DNA of 11,874 nucleotides. Origin: Gemmatimonadota bacterium (GTDB lineage: Bacteria; Gemmatimonadota; Gemmatimonadetes; Gemmatimonadales; Gemmatimonadaceae). The notes beneath the pieces are model-generated. The model was not told the origin of the DNA and made no database searches. It saw nothing but the letters and a program-made list of their open reading frames with translations. Below are positions 1 to 6,678 of the stretch, piece after piece. Made by a program: the position numbers and the translations under genes. The stretch lies in the NCBI GenBank assembly GCA_003222065.1, contig QHUV01000019.1, positions 1,757-13,630 of the forward strand, given 5' to 3'. Numbering within the stretch: the first letter of the stretch is position 1; the number at the start of each line of letters is the position of its first letter.

Positions 1-785
1 CCCAGTTCCTCGACCATTATTACCCGAGCCCCGCCACTGCCGTCCCGCTCTCCGCCGACGCGGCGAAGACGGCGGCGCGCGTTGCCGGTGAGTACGAGTT
101 CAACCGGCGCTCGTACACGACGTTCCAGAAGGCGATCGGCCTCGCTGGCGACATCCGGCTCACCGCCGCCGATAGCGGCCGACTCGTTATGCACTCACCA
201 CTCGGCGACGCGCGACTGGTACCCGTTGGCCCGCTCCTCTACCGCGACGAGCTCGGTGGCGATCTGGTTGCCTTCCAGGCCGACAGTAGTGGCCGCGTCA
301 AGCGCGGTTTTCTCGGCGAGGCGCCGATGATGACGATGGAGCGCGTTCCATTCAGCCAGTCGCCGCGGCTGCATTGGGTTCTCCTCGGGCTCGGCGTCCT
401 CGTCTTCGTTGCGATCTTGCTCACGGCGATCGGCCGATTCGTTAGGCGCCGGCTCGGCGAAGCCCGCGCCGACGACCTGCTCCCCGGCCGCTGGCTCCTC
501 GTCACCCTTTCGCTGCTCGACCTCGTCTTCCTCATCGCCGTCGTCGCCATCATCGGCGGCTCGGACGGACTGCTCGAGGGACCGCTGACGTCCCTCAAGC
601 TCGCTCTCGCGCTACCAGTCGTGGCGACGATCCTTACCCTCGCTGCCGTGTATGTTGCCGCGCGGCAATGGCGCACCCGCGTCGGAACGCGAGGCGCGCG
701 CCTGCGCTATAGCGGCGCGGTCGCGGTTGCGCTGCTCTTCACCTGGTCGCTCGCGCAGTGGAATCTGCTGGGGTGGCATATGTAG
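1..785 (+). CDS. Serine hydrolase (class C beta-lactamase/PBP-like), C-terminal part with four TM helices; 5' end outside window
   Basis: The reading frame (first full codon at base 3) is open from the window edge to a TAG at 783-785, giving about 260 visible residues. The visible start, FLDHYYPSP, followed by a small beta-rich segment containing RRSYTTFQKAIGL and ending near FLGEAPMMTMERVPF, matches my memory of the region after the catalytic domain in COG1680-type serine hydrolases. The catalytic SxxK and YxN motifs would lie upstream and cannot be checked. After it come four hydrophobic segments: WVLLGLGVLVFVAILL, LLVTLSLLDLVFLIAVVAII, LALALPVVATILTLAAVYVA, and VAVALLFTWSL near the end. 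This predicts a hydrolase tethered to the inner membrane by its C-terminus with the catalytic part in the periplasm. Substrate is unknown; peptide or peptidoglycan-like substrates are usual for the family. ATG 189 is internal, not the real start. A GTT-AGG codon pair at 441-446 forms part of the recurrent octamer. Confidence 0.75.
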   Translation, partial: QFLDHYYPSPATAVPLSADAAKTAARVAGEYEFNRRSYTTFQKAIGLAGDIRLTAADSGRLVMHSPLGDARLVPVGPLLYRDELGGDLVAFQADSSGRVKRGFLGEAPMMTMERVPFSQSPRLHWVLLGLGVLVFVAILLTAIGRFVRRRLGEARADDLLPGRWLLVTLSLLDLVFLIAVVAIIGGSDGLLEGPLTSLKLALALPVVATILTLAAVYVAARQWRTRVGTRGARLRYSGAVAVALLFTWSLAQWNLLGWHM

Positions 786-850
786 GGGCCGGACAGAGTT
801 GCCATTCGGCACGGTGTATCGTCGCTCGTCGTCGTTCTCAAAGACACTCC

Positions 851-1399
851 GTGCCGATCGTCTCTCCTCCCGCTCGCCGATACCGGATTTGGTTTGTGAC
901 CGCGACGATGAGCCTCGGTCTTGCCCAACTTGCCTATGGTATCTGGGCTGTCCGAAGCAACGCCGCGGCGGCGCCGATCTTTCGCGCGAGCGAAAGCTGC
1001 CAGCTCCGTGCGCTCGACTCGGCCGAAACATCGGCCGGCGGCGCGTGTCAAATCGAGTCGGCCGTCGTTCTTGCGCGCAATTCGCACAGCTCGCGCCACG
1101 GAACGAGCTACTCTCTGGTCACCGTCTCACCCGACGGTCGACGCGACGATACTCCCCTGGTCGGCTACGCCGGGACGTCGTTCTGGGTTCGCGTCATCCC
1201 CACGCAAGAGATCAAGGTCCAGCGCTTTGTGGCGCCGGGCTATCACCTCAGTGGAAACGTGACGGCCTTCGCGGATCCGGTGGGTTCGATCATGACGCGC
1301 TACAATCCGGACTCCGGCGCGTATTACGATGGCGTCAACGCTTTACTCGGTGGTCTCATCTTCGCTGTCGGAATCGCGCTGCTCGTCAAGACGCGTTAG
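851..1399 (+). CDS. Hypothetical two-TM protein (DUF3592-like layout)
   Basis: I do not recognise this protein with certainty. From GTG 851 it has 182 residues. An N-terminal TM helix (about residues 13-34, IWFVTATMSLGLAQLAYGIW) is preceded by basic residues (ARRYR). A soluble, probably beta-rich, extracytoplasmic part follows with two cysteines (C50, C66) and a TRYNPDSG motif. A C-terminal TM helix (about 164-179) ends in VKTR. The TM-beta-TM layout and the 'YNPDS' just before the last helix recall DUF3592-type membrane proteins, but this is a weak resemblance. The frame is open further up to ATG 758, which would overlap the hydrolase by 28 bp. I prefer GTG 851 because it places the basic residues and helix at the N-terminus; GTG 896 and ATG 908 would cut into the helix. 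No convincing Shine-Dalgarno supports any choice. The stop TAG lies inside a CGTTAGGC octamer. It could be co-transcribed with the hydrolase (65-bp gap). Confidence 0.6.
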   Translation: MPIVSPPARRYRIWFVTATMSLGLAQLAYGIWAVRSNAAAAPIFRASESCQLRALDSAETSAGGACQIESAVVLARNSHSSRHGTSYSLVTVSPDGRRDDTPLVGYAGTSFWVRVIPTQEIKVQRFVAPGYHLSGNVTAFADPVGSIMTRYNPDSGAYYDGVNALLGGLIFAVGIALLVKTR

Positions 1400-1406
1400 G
1401 CGCTTC

Positions 1407-1433
1407 GTCATCCTTCGCTTCGCTCGAGATGAC
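1407..1433. terminator. Hairpin of the GTCATC...GATGAC family between convergent genes
   Basis: GTCATC (1407-1412) pairs with GATGAC (1428-1433) around a CTTCGCTTCGCTCGA-type loop. It lies in the 37-bp gap between the end of the two-TM gene (1399) and the end of the ECF sigma gene (1437, minus), where it could end transcription from both sides. No U-tract follows on either strand, so terminator function is inferred from position. It shares its core with the longer hairpin at 5747-5783. Confidence 0.4.
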
Positions 1434-1436
1434 CTC

Positions 1437-2006
1437 CTAGAGCCGGTCGCCCGCCGGCAGCCAGGCCTTGAGCCGCACGCGTAGAATGCGCAGCGCCTTT
1501 CCCATCTGCACCTCTACTGTCTTCACTGAGATCCCGAGCCGGCTCGCGATCTCCGCGTACTTGAGGCCCTCGAACCGACTCAGCTCGAAGATCTGGCGGC
1601 AGCGGTCGGGCAACTCACCAATCGCCGACTGCAATGCGACCTCGATCTCACCCTCTCGTGCGCCCGCGTCCGTCGACGGGGACTTGGCCGCGCCTTCGAT
1701 GAGCTGAGGCTCGGTCCGTCGCTCGATGGCAAGATGCCGCAGGTGATTCAAGGCGCGATTCCGCGTCGCTTGTAAGAGGTAGCCGCGCACCGACTCGGTG
1801 ACGTCGAGGCCATCGCGGCGCCGCCACAATTCGAGCATCACATCTTGCGCAATCTCCTCGGCCGTCGCGCGCTCACGGAGCATCGCTTCCGCGACGCGCA
1901 CGAGCAGCCCGTAGTTCGCGCGGAATATCGCGTCGAACGCGCTCGTCTCTCCCGCGCGCAGGCGGGCGAGCAGCTCACGATCGTCAATGGCTGGAGTCGA
2001 CGTCAC
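1437..2006 (-). CDS. ECF-subfamily RNA polymerase sigma factor (FecI-like)
   Basis: A 189-residue protein starting at GTG (2006-2004). A TAG stop at 2015-2013 on the same strand excludes a longer form. Region 2 spans about residues 22-92 (AFDAIFRANY, then EEIAQDVMLELWRRRD, the conserved core-binding segment). Region 4 spans about 122-175 (ELPDRCRQIFELSRFEGLKY, then the helix-turn-helix EIASRLGISVKTVEVQMGKA). Length and layout are those of a short ECF sigma with no extra domains. It is divergent from a FecR-type regulator and TonB receptor, so it most likely directs transcription of that pair and is controlled by them through surface signalling. Having the sigma gene divergent from its regulator is less usual than the co-directional fecI-fecR order. 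The leader directly upstream is occupied by a heptad repeat (2011-2039), leaving no clear Shine-Dalgarno. The target promoter motif cannot be deduced here. Confidence 0.93.
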   Translation of the reverse strand: MTSTPAIDDRELLARLRAGETSAFDAIFRANYGLLVRVAEAMLRERATAEEIAQDVMLELWRRRDGLDVTESVRGYLLQATRNRALNHLRHLAIERRTEPQLIEGAAKSPSTDAGAREGEIEVALQSAIGELPDRCRQIFELSRFEGLKYAEIASRLGISVKTVEVQMGKALRILRVRLKAWLPAGDRL

Positions 2007-2010
2007 CGGT

Positions 2011-2039
2011 ACCTAGCGCCTAGCACCTAACCTCTAGCC
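2011..2039. repeat. Heptanucleotide tandem repeat, consensus NCCTAGC (GCTAGGN on minus strand)
   Basis: Four consecutive 7-bp units: ACCTAGC, GCCTAGC, ACCTAAC, CTCTAGC, then a trailing C. The array begins 4 bp upstream of the GTG start of the ECF sigma gene and therefore forms its immediate 5' leader. The third unit carries CCTAAC, the core of the octamer found elsewhere in the window. Confidence 0.65.
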
Positions 2040-2078
2040 ATGTTGTATTCTCCCGAGGACACTGGCTGCTTCGATAAG

Positions 2079-2102
2079 GGGACACAAGGACTCGCGTGTC
2101 CC
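2079..2102 (+). promoter_or_regulatory. Inverted repeat just upstream of fecR-type gene
   Basis: GGGACAC (2079-2085) and GTGTCCC (2096-2102) form a perfect 7-bp inverted repeat around a 10-nt spacer. It ends 12 bp before ATG 2115, where a Shine-Dalgarno would normally lie, and no purine-rich ribosome-binding site is visible there. It could be an operator for the divergent promoter region or an mRNA hairpin that controls translation. I cannot tell which. Confidence 0.4.
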
Positions 2103-2114
2103 TAACACAACCAT

Positions 2115-3218
2115 ATGAAGAACACCCCACCGACACCCGACGACTCCAACGCCCCCGACGACTGGGAGACACTCGCACGCTACTTGGCCGGCGAGTCTTC
2201 ACCCGACGAGGCGGAACGGATCGCTCGGTGGCTTGCCGAGCGCCCCGCGGACGCCGAGTTGCTCGCCGCGCTCGACAACGCGATGGCGGGTCTTGCGTTG
2301 CGTGAGGCGCCCGGCGTGGACGTCGAAGCGGCGCTCCGCCGTGTGGCGGCGCGTCGCGATGAAATAGTCACACCGATAAAGACCACCACTCCTCGCAATC
2401 CAGTCCCGCAACGTCTTGTAAGAACGACCGCGTCGCCTTGGCGAATGGTCACGCTGCTCGCCGCGGCAGCGGTGATCATTCTTGCGGCCCGCACCGTGCT
2501 TCTCCGCAAGGATGGCGCAAGCACGACGCCGTTGCCGTCCACGGCCGGCGCCGCTGCCGCGCACACATATGCGACGGCGATCGGCAAACGAGACTCGGTG
2601 CGCCTTCCTGACGGAGGACGTGTCATTCTCGGTCCGGCCAGCCGGCTGATCGTCGCCGCCGGATACGGCGAACGAGTACGAGAGGTAGAACTGCATGGTG
2701 AAGCGTACTTCGACGTCGTCCACGATACCACGCATCCATTCGTGGTCCGGGCGGGCATGGCAACGATTCGCGATGTCGGTACCGCCTTCGCCGTGCTCAA
2801 CGACAGCGGCACGAGCGTGCGAGTGATTGTGACCTCGGGCTCGGTTCTCCTTCGGTCGACGGCCGCGCCTGACAGCGCCCTTCTCGTCGCCGGTGATCTC
2901 GGTGTCGTTCAAGCCGCCGGCCAGGTGACCGCGAAGCACGGCGCTTCCACGGCGCCGTACCTTGCGTGGATGCGCGACAGTCTCGTGCTCCGCGAAGCGC
3001 CGATCTCCGAGGTGAGCAGTGAGCTGCGTCGCTGGTACGGCGTCGCGCTGCGTGTCGACGACACATCGCTCGCTCGTCGTCACCTAACGATGACCGTTGC
3101 CGGCGATCCCATCGATCGCGTCCTGCGCATGATTGGCTTGCAGTTGGGCGCCGACGTCGAACGCCGCGGCGACAGCGCCATCGTTCGTCCTTCGACGCGG
3201 AGCGTCCGACCGCAATGA
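2115..3218 (+). CDS. FecR-family anti-sigma/sigma regulator, single TM
   Basis: A 367-residue protein. Residues about 15-60 (DDWETLARYLAGESSPDEAE...) are a cytoplasmic anti-sigma-type segment of the kind that opens FecR proteins. A single TM helix lies at about 111-130 (MVTLLAAAAVIILAARTVLL). Residues about 150-270 are the periplasmic FecR domain, with the typical SVRLPDGGRVILGPASRL, ELHGEAYFDVVHD, HPFVVRAG and VGTAFAV signatures. The C-terminal part (about 283-358, WMRDSLVLREAPISEVSSEL, then a secretin/STN-like repeat) matches the small C-terminal domain common in this family. It is expected to hold the divergent ECF sigma at the membrane and release or activate it when the receptor encoded next to it signals. 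Its TGA stop overlaps the receptor's ATG (ATGA at 3215-3218), suggesting translational coupling and fixed stoichiometry. The leader has an inverted repeat instead of an obvious Shine-Dalgarno. Confidence 0.92.
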   Translation: MKNTPPTPDDSNAPDDWETLARYLAGESSPDEAERIARWLAERPADAELLAALDNAMAGLALREAPGVDVEAALRRVAARRDEIVTPIKTTTPRNPVPQRLVRTTASPWRMVTLLAAAAVIILAARTVLLRKDGASTTPLPSTAGAAAAHTYATAIGKRDSVRLPDGGRVILGPASRLIVAAGYGERVREVELHGEAYFDVVHDTTHPFVVRAGMATIRDVGTAFAVLNDSGTSVRVIVTSGSVLLRSTAAPDSALLVAGDLGVVQAAGQVTAKHGASTAPYLAWMRDSLVLREAPISEVSSELRRWYGVALRVDDTSLARRHLTMTVAGDPIDRVLRMIGLQLGADVERRGDSAIVRPSTRSVRPQ

Positions 3219-5746
3219 CCATCGCCCCACGCGCGCGGACGAGAGGCTGGTGGCTCCTCGTTCGCGCGACGTCGCTGCTTGTTCTTGTTCCGGCACTCGC
3301 ACGCGCCGCCGAGCCGTGTAGCGCGCGCCCCGTAGAGGCAAGCGTCGTTGGTCGCTGGCCGGCGCCTCTCGACCGGCTCGTGACCCTTCACGCGCGCGAC
3401 CTCGCGTTGCGCGACGCGCTCGACCGTCTTGCCGCGGCGGCGCGCCTTCGGCTGTCGTATACGGCGGAGCTGATAATGCTCGACCGCCGCGTGTGCGTAT
3501 CGTATGACTCCGTCGCTGCCGGCGTCGTTTTGTCGGATCTACTGACCGGAAGCGCCGTCACGCCAGTCGTCGCCGGCGACGACCAGGTCGTGCTCGCGCC
3601 GTCCACCGCGCCGCGCCGTAGCGAGCAGCGAGCGGATCGCGGCGTGAACATGCTCGATCGAGTCGTCGTCACGGGTAGCGCGCTTGGCACCAGCCAGCGC
3701 GGACTCGCCGTCGACGCCGTCGTCATCGATCGCGCGCAGCTGGCCCGCCAGAGCGGGGGCACGCTTTCACAAACGCTCAACGGCATCGTGCCTGGCGTCT
3801 GGATGTGGGACCAGTCGCCATCGAGTCTTACGGCGCAGTTCGGCAGTCTCCGTGGCGCCAGCTCATTCCAGGTGAGCTACCCCAAGGTCTACATCGATGG
3901 CGTCGAGGTGGCGAACCCATTGTTGCTCACGGAGCTGAGTCCGGACGCGGTCGAGCGCATCGAGGTCATTCGCGGGCCGCAGGGCGCGGCACTGTATGGC
4001 GCGGATGCGATCGGCGGCGTCATCAATGTCGTTATGCGCCACGATGGTGCCGCCGAGGGTGACCGCGCCCAGCTCCGCGGCACGGCCGGTTTGGCGCAGA
4101 GCGCATTCGCGTCGCGTCCCGTGCTTGTTCAGGAACACACCCTTGCCTTACGCGGCGGAGAGGATCTACGCTCGTCAGCTCTGTCAGTGACGCTCGGCAG
4201 CGTCGGATCGTACGTCCCGGGCGCGGAGAGCCGGGACGTGCGCGGAGACGGTGGCTTTCGCATCGTTGGGACGCGCAGCATGCTCACGGGAACGGCACGT
4301 TTCTACGCCAAGGACGCAGGCACCGGTACGAGCCCGCTCGTCGCGTCGCCCAGCATGCCGGAGTTCGCCCCGTGGCCGAGCAACCACGATCAATGGCACG
4401 CCGGTGGCCGGCACGACTTCAGTCAGGGCGCCATGCCCGCGGACGCGGGCGCGACATCGCAGTCCGTGCGTGAATACACGTTAGGCACGACGGCGACGTT
4501 CAGCACCGATCGTCGCTGGACGCACGCCTTGACACTCGGCATCGACGGATATCGCCTCTCTGGAGACGCGACGACCGCGCTGACGTCCGTTCCGTCCGCC
4601 ATCGACTCCGCGTTGCGCGCCGCGCGCGGCGGCGCCGATCGCGCCACGCTGCGCGCCAGCAGCGTCGCGCAGTTCGGCTCGGCCGATGGCGCCGCGGCGA
4701 CGATGACCTTCGCCGCGGAGCACTCGTCTCTGCAACAGCACACAGTCGGCGACGGGTTGTACCCGTTAGGCGGCCGCAACACCCAATATTCCGGGTGGCA
4801 GAGCAACACCGGCGTCGTCTCTCAGCTCGACGCGTCGTGGCGTGGTGCGCTCTTCGCAACGGGCGGTCTTCGCGTCGAGCGCAACCAGGGCCTCGCGGCA
4901 GCGGATGGTTTGGAGACGCTGCCGATGATCGGCGGCGCCGCGGTTCATGACTTTGGCCCGCTCACCACAAAACTTCGCGCGTCCTACGGGAAGGGCATTC
5001 GGCCAGCGGGATCCGCCATTCGTGCATCATGGATAGAGCGACCGGCGGTGGTGCAGGGACGTCTCGCGCCAGAAGAGCAGTCCGGCTTCGAGAGCGGCGT
5101 CGATGCCTTCATTGGCCGAGCGTTCGCTCTTCATGTCACCCGCTTCGACCAGCACGCATTCGGCCTGATTCAGCCGGTCAAGGTCGTGTCGACGTTGATG
5201 CCGTTCCCTAACGATGGAGGCACCGGTCGTGAGCTGTACGTGCTACAGAACGTTGGCGAGATCAGCAATCGGGGCTGGGAGCTCGAGAGCTCAGTCAGCG
5301 CCGGCCAGCTCTCCCTCATTGGGACGATATCGCTCGTCGAAAGCCGCGTGCGTCAGTTGGCGCTCGGCTATCAGGGTGATTTGAGGGCGGGCGACCGCAT
5401 GCTAGGCGTACCGGCACGCACCGGTGGCCTTACCGCATCATGGCTCGCACCGCGCTGGTCGGCCTCGATCACGACTACGCGGGCGACGGATTGGATGAAC
5501 TACGACGGTCTTGCCCTCGCCGCCGCTGCGACGACGGGGCCAATCGTCGGCCAGCAATTGCGCCAGTACTGGCGCTCCTATCCGGGCGTGACCCGCATCG
5601 ACGCGTCCGCGACGCGTCGGATGTTCGGCGGCCTCACGTTCGTTCTCACCGGCCGCAATCTCCTCGACGTCCAGCGCGGCGAACCGGATAACATCACGGT
5701 CGTGCCGGGTCGGACGATCACGGCGGGAGTGCAAGCGAAGTTCTAA
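3215..5746 (+). CDS. TonB-dependent outer-membrane receptor with N-terminal STN signalling domain
   Basis: An 843-residue protein. Residues 1-31 are a signal peptide (basic start, LLVLVPALARA, cleavage near ARA-AEP). About 55-130 is an STN domain (LHARDLALRDALDRLAAAARLRLSYTAEL), the module that contacts FecR in FecA-like transducers. The plug begins near 147 (LDRVVVTGSA) and includes YIDGVEVANP and ERIEVIRGPQGAALYGADAIGGVINV (about 247-271). The rest is a beta barrel ending in ...GVQAKF, the C-terminal aromatic expected for outer-membrane assembly. It imports an unknown ligand using TonB/ExbBD energy. The STN domain and adjacent fecR and sigma genes mark it as a signal transducer as well as a transporter. 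Cysteines C35 and C94 fall in or next to the STN domain. No SusD partner follows, and no carboxypeptidase-like N-terminal domain is seen, unlike typical glycan SusC receptors. TTA leucine codons, rare here, occur in octamers at 4481 and 4766. Confidence 0.93.
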   Translation: MTIAPRARTRGWWLLVRATSLLVLVPALARAAEPCSARPVEASVVGRWPAPLDRLVTLHARDLALRDALDRLAAAARLRLSYTAELIMLDRRVCVSYDSVAAGVVLSDLLTGSAVTPVVAGDDQVVLAPSTAPRRSEQRADRGVNMLDRVVVTGSALGTSQRGLAVDAVVIDRAQLARQSGGTLSQTLNGIVPGVWMWDQSPSSLTAQFGSLRGASSFQVSYPKVYIDGVEVANPLLLTELSPDAVERIEVIRGPQGAALYGADAIGGVINVVMRHDGAAEGDRAQLRGTAGLAQSAFASRPVLVQEHTLALRGGEDLRSSALSVTLGSVGSYVPGAESRDVRGDGGFRIVGTRSMLTGTARFYAKDAGTGTSPLVASPSMPEFAPWPSNHDQWHAGGRHDFSQGAMPADAGATSQSVREYTLGTTATFSTDRRWTHALTLGIDGYRLSGDATTALTSVPSAIDSALRAARGGADRATLRASSVAQFGSADGAAATMTFAAEHSSLQQHTVGDGLYPLGGRNTQYSGWQSNTGVVSQLDASWRGALFATGGLRVERNQGLAAADGLETLPMIGGAAVHDFGPLTTKLRASYGKGIRPAGSAIRASWIERPAVVQGRLAPEEQSGFESGVDAFIGRAFALHVTRFDQHAFGLIQPVKVVSTLMPFPNDGGTGRELYVLQNVGEISNRGWELESSVSAGQLSLIGTISLVESRVRQLALGYQGDLRAGDRMLGVPARTGGLTASWLAPRWSASITTTRATDWMNYDGLALAAAATTGPIVGQQLRQYWRSYPGVTRIDASATRRMFGGLTFVLTGRNLLDVQRGEPDNITVVPGRTITAGVQAKF

Positions 5747-5783
5747 TTGTCATCCCGAGGCGCGAAGGGCCTCGGGATGACAA
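5747..5783. terminator. Perfect 15-bp stem hairpin between convergent genes
   Basis: TTGTCATCCCGAGGC (5747-5761) is perfectly inverted at 5769-5783 around the 7-nt loop GCGAAGG. It starts at the base after the receptor's TAA and precedes the stop of the convergent ferritin-like gene (5809), which suits a bidirectional terminator. No U-tract follows on either strand, so it may instead be an interspersed REP-like element that stabilises 3' ends. It shares the GTCATCYCGAG...GCGAAG...GATGAC pattern with the hairpin at 1407-1433. Confidence 0.65.
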
Positions 5784-5808
5784 AGGAACTCAGCTGCATC
5801 GACGAACG

Positions 5809-6450
5809 TCAGCGCGACCGGGCCGCGGCGCGCGAAGTCGACCGCGAGCCACCACGTCCGCCGCGACCGCCGCTGCGCGATCGCGTACCCTCGCTCACGA
5901 CGCTCCGCGAGACCTGACGGTCGCTACGTCGACTCGTCGTCTCTTCTTCCTCCTCCTCGCCTTGCTCGGCTTCTGCATTGACCGAGCTCTCCGCGATCTG
6001 CGTCAGCAGCTCGTTCGCGTTCCCCTCTTCATCGAGCGTCTGCTGCAGAAGGTCCGCCTGCTCGTCGAGCCCGAGCTCTCGCGCGTACGTTCGTACCGTG
6101 CCATAGCCCGCCATCTCGTAATGCTCGACGTGTTGTGCTTTCGAGATGAGACCGGCGTCGAGCACCTCCTCGGATGCGTCTTGCTCGAGCAATTCCTTCG
6201 CTTCTTCGATCAACCCCTCCATTCCTTTGCACTTCTTTCGAGGCGTGCCTTCGCCGAGCATCTCGAAGATCTGCTCGAGCCGCTCGACGTGCCCTTCCGT
6301 TTCCTGAAGATGATCGGAGAACGCCTGCTTCAGCTCCGAATTCGTCGCATTCTTGACCATCTTTGGCAGTGCCTTCACGATTTGCTTTTCGGCGCTGTAG
6401 AGGTCCTTGAGTTCCTCGAGGTACAGCTGCTTCAGTGAGTCCATCTCCAT
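5809..6450 (-). CDS. YciE/YciF-like ferritin-like protein (DUF892) with acidic and Arg/Ser/Gly-rich tail
   Basis: A 213-residue protein starting at the ATG read from 6450. The start is supported by GAGG six bases upstream on the minus strand and by the family's usual N-terminus (SLKQLYLEELKDLYSAEKQ). Residues 1-160 form the four-helix DUF892 domain. Candidate metal-binding carboxylates and histidines lie in LEELKDLYSAE (11-21), HLQETEGHVERLE (47-59), AQHVEHYEMAGYG (105-117) and LDEEGNANEL (139-148). Relatives are small cytoplasmic proteins linked to stress, and their biochemical role is not settled. After the fold this copy has a run of six glutamates (165-170), then about 40 residues rich in Arg, Ser and Gly (SGGRGGRGGSRSTSRAAARSR end), an extension that E. 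coli YciE/YciF lack. The frame stays open upstream to 7338, but that part is antisense to the next gene and is not coding. The gene converges on the TonB receptor and diverges from the clpP unit. Confidence 0.88.
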   Translation of the reverse strand: MEMDSLKQLYLEELKDLYSAEKQIVKALPKMVKNATNSELKQAFSDHLQETEGHVERLEQIFEMLGEGTPRKKCKGMEGLIEEAKELLEQDASEEVLDAGLISKAQHVEHYEMAGYGTVRTYARELGLDEQADLLQQTLDEEGNANELLTQIAESSVNAEAEQGEEEEEETTSRRSDRQVSRSVVSEGTRSRSGGRGGRGGSRSTSRAAARSR

Positions 6451-6678
6451 AGTGTGCCTCGCCCCGCCGATGGTGAATTGTTTTGTCCCGGTCCGGCGTG
6501 AGGTGGCAAGAGATATTCCTGAGGCGGTGATAGATGGTCGGTGATCGCAGATTGGGGGGGTCGGAAGCACCCCACCCCCGACAACAGGCCAGCGACGCGA
6601 GGGGGCACCGACCACTGCTCTTGACACCACTCTTGTACCAGTACTACAATCCTCACGAGCCTTCACGGGGAGCCACTC
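6451..6678. promoter_or_regulatory. Divergent intergenic region between the ferritin-like gene and the clpP unit
   Basis: This 228-bp gap contains the 5' leaders of two divergent genes. The right side carries a clear sigma70-type promoter (separate entry). A G-run at about 6554-6560 faces C-runs at about 6570-6579 and could form a GC-rich hairpin in the leader of the minus-strand gene, but the pairing is irregular. I could not identify a convincing promoter for the minus-strand gene. Confidence 0.5.
6621..6650 (+). promoter_or_regulatory. Near-consensus sigma70-type promoter for the clpP unit
   Basis: TTGACA at 6621-6626 is a perfect -35 box. TACAAT at 6645-6650 matches the -10 consensus at five of six positions, with an 18-nt spacer. 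A transcript would start near 6657. GGGGAG at 6667-6672 is a good Shine-Dalgarno six bases before ATG 6679, implying a short leader of about 20 nt and strong housekeeping-type expression. Confidence 0.8.

Noticed and set aside
758..850. ATG 758 as the start of the two-TM protein
   Set aside because: It would overlap the hydrolase gene by 28 bp and adds an Arg-rich leader of no recognisable character; GTG 851 gives a better N-terminus, though this is not certain.
652..1440. Plus-strand ORF of 262 residues covering the end of the hydrolase and the two-TM gene
   Set aside because: Its translation is Arg- and Ser-rich shadow sequence without domains, whereas the other frames carry clear membrane segments.
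2199..3083. Long minus-strand ORFs opposite the FecR-type gene
   Set aside because: They are antisense shadows common in high-GC DNA; the FecR domains on the plus strand explain the region fully.
6554..6580. G-run facing C-runs as a terminator or G-quadruplex
   Set aside because: There is only one long G-run and the pairing is irregular, and no gene ends nearby.
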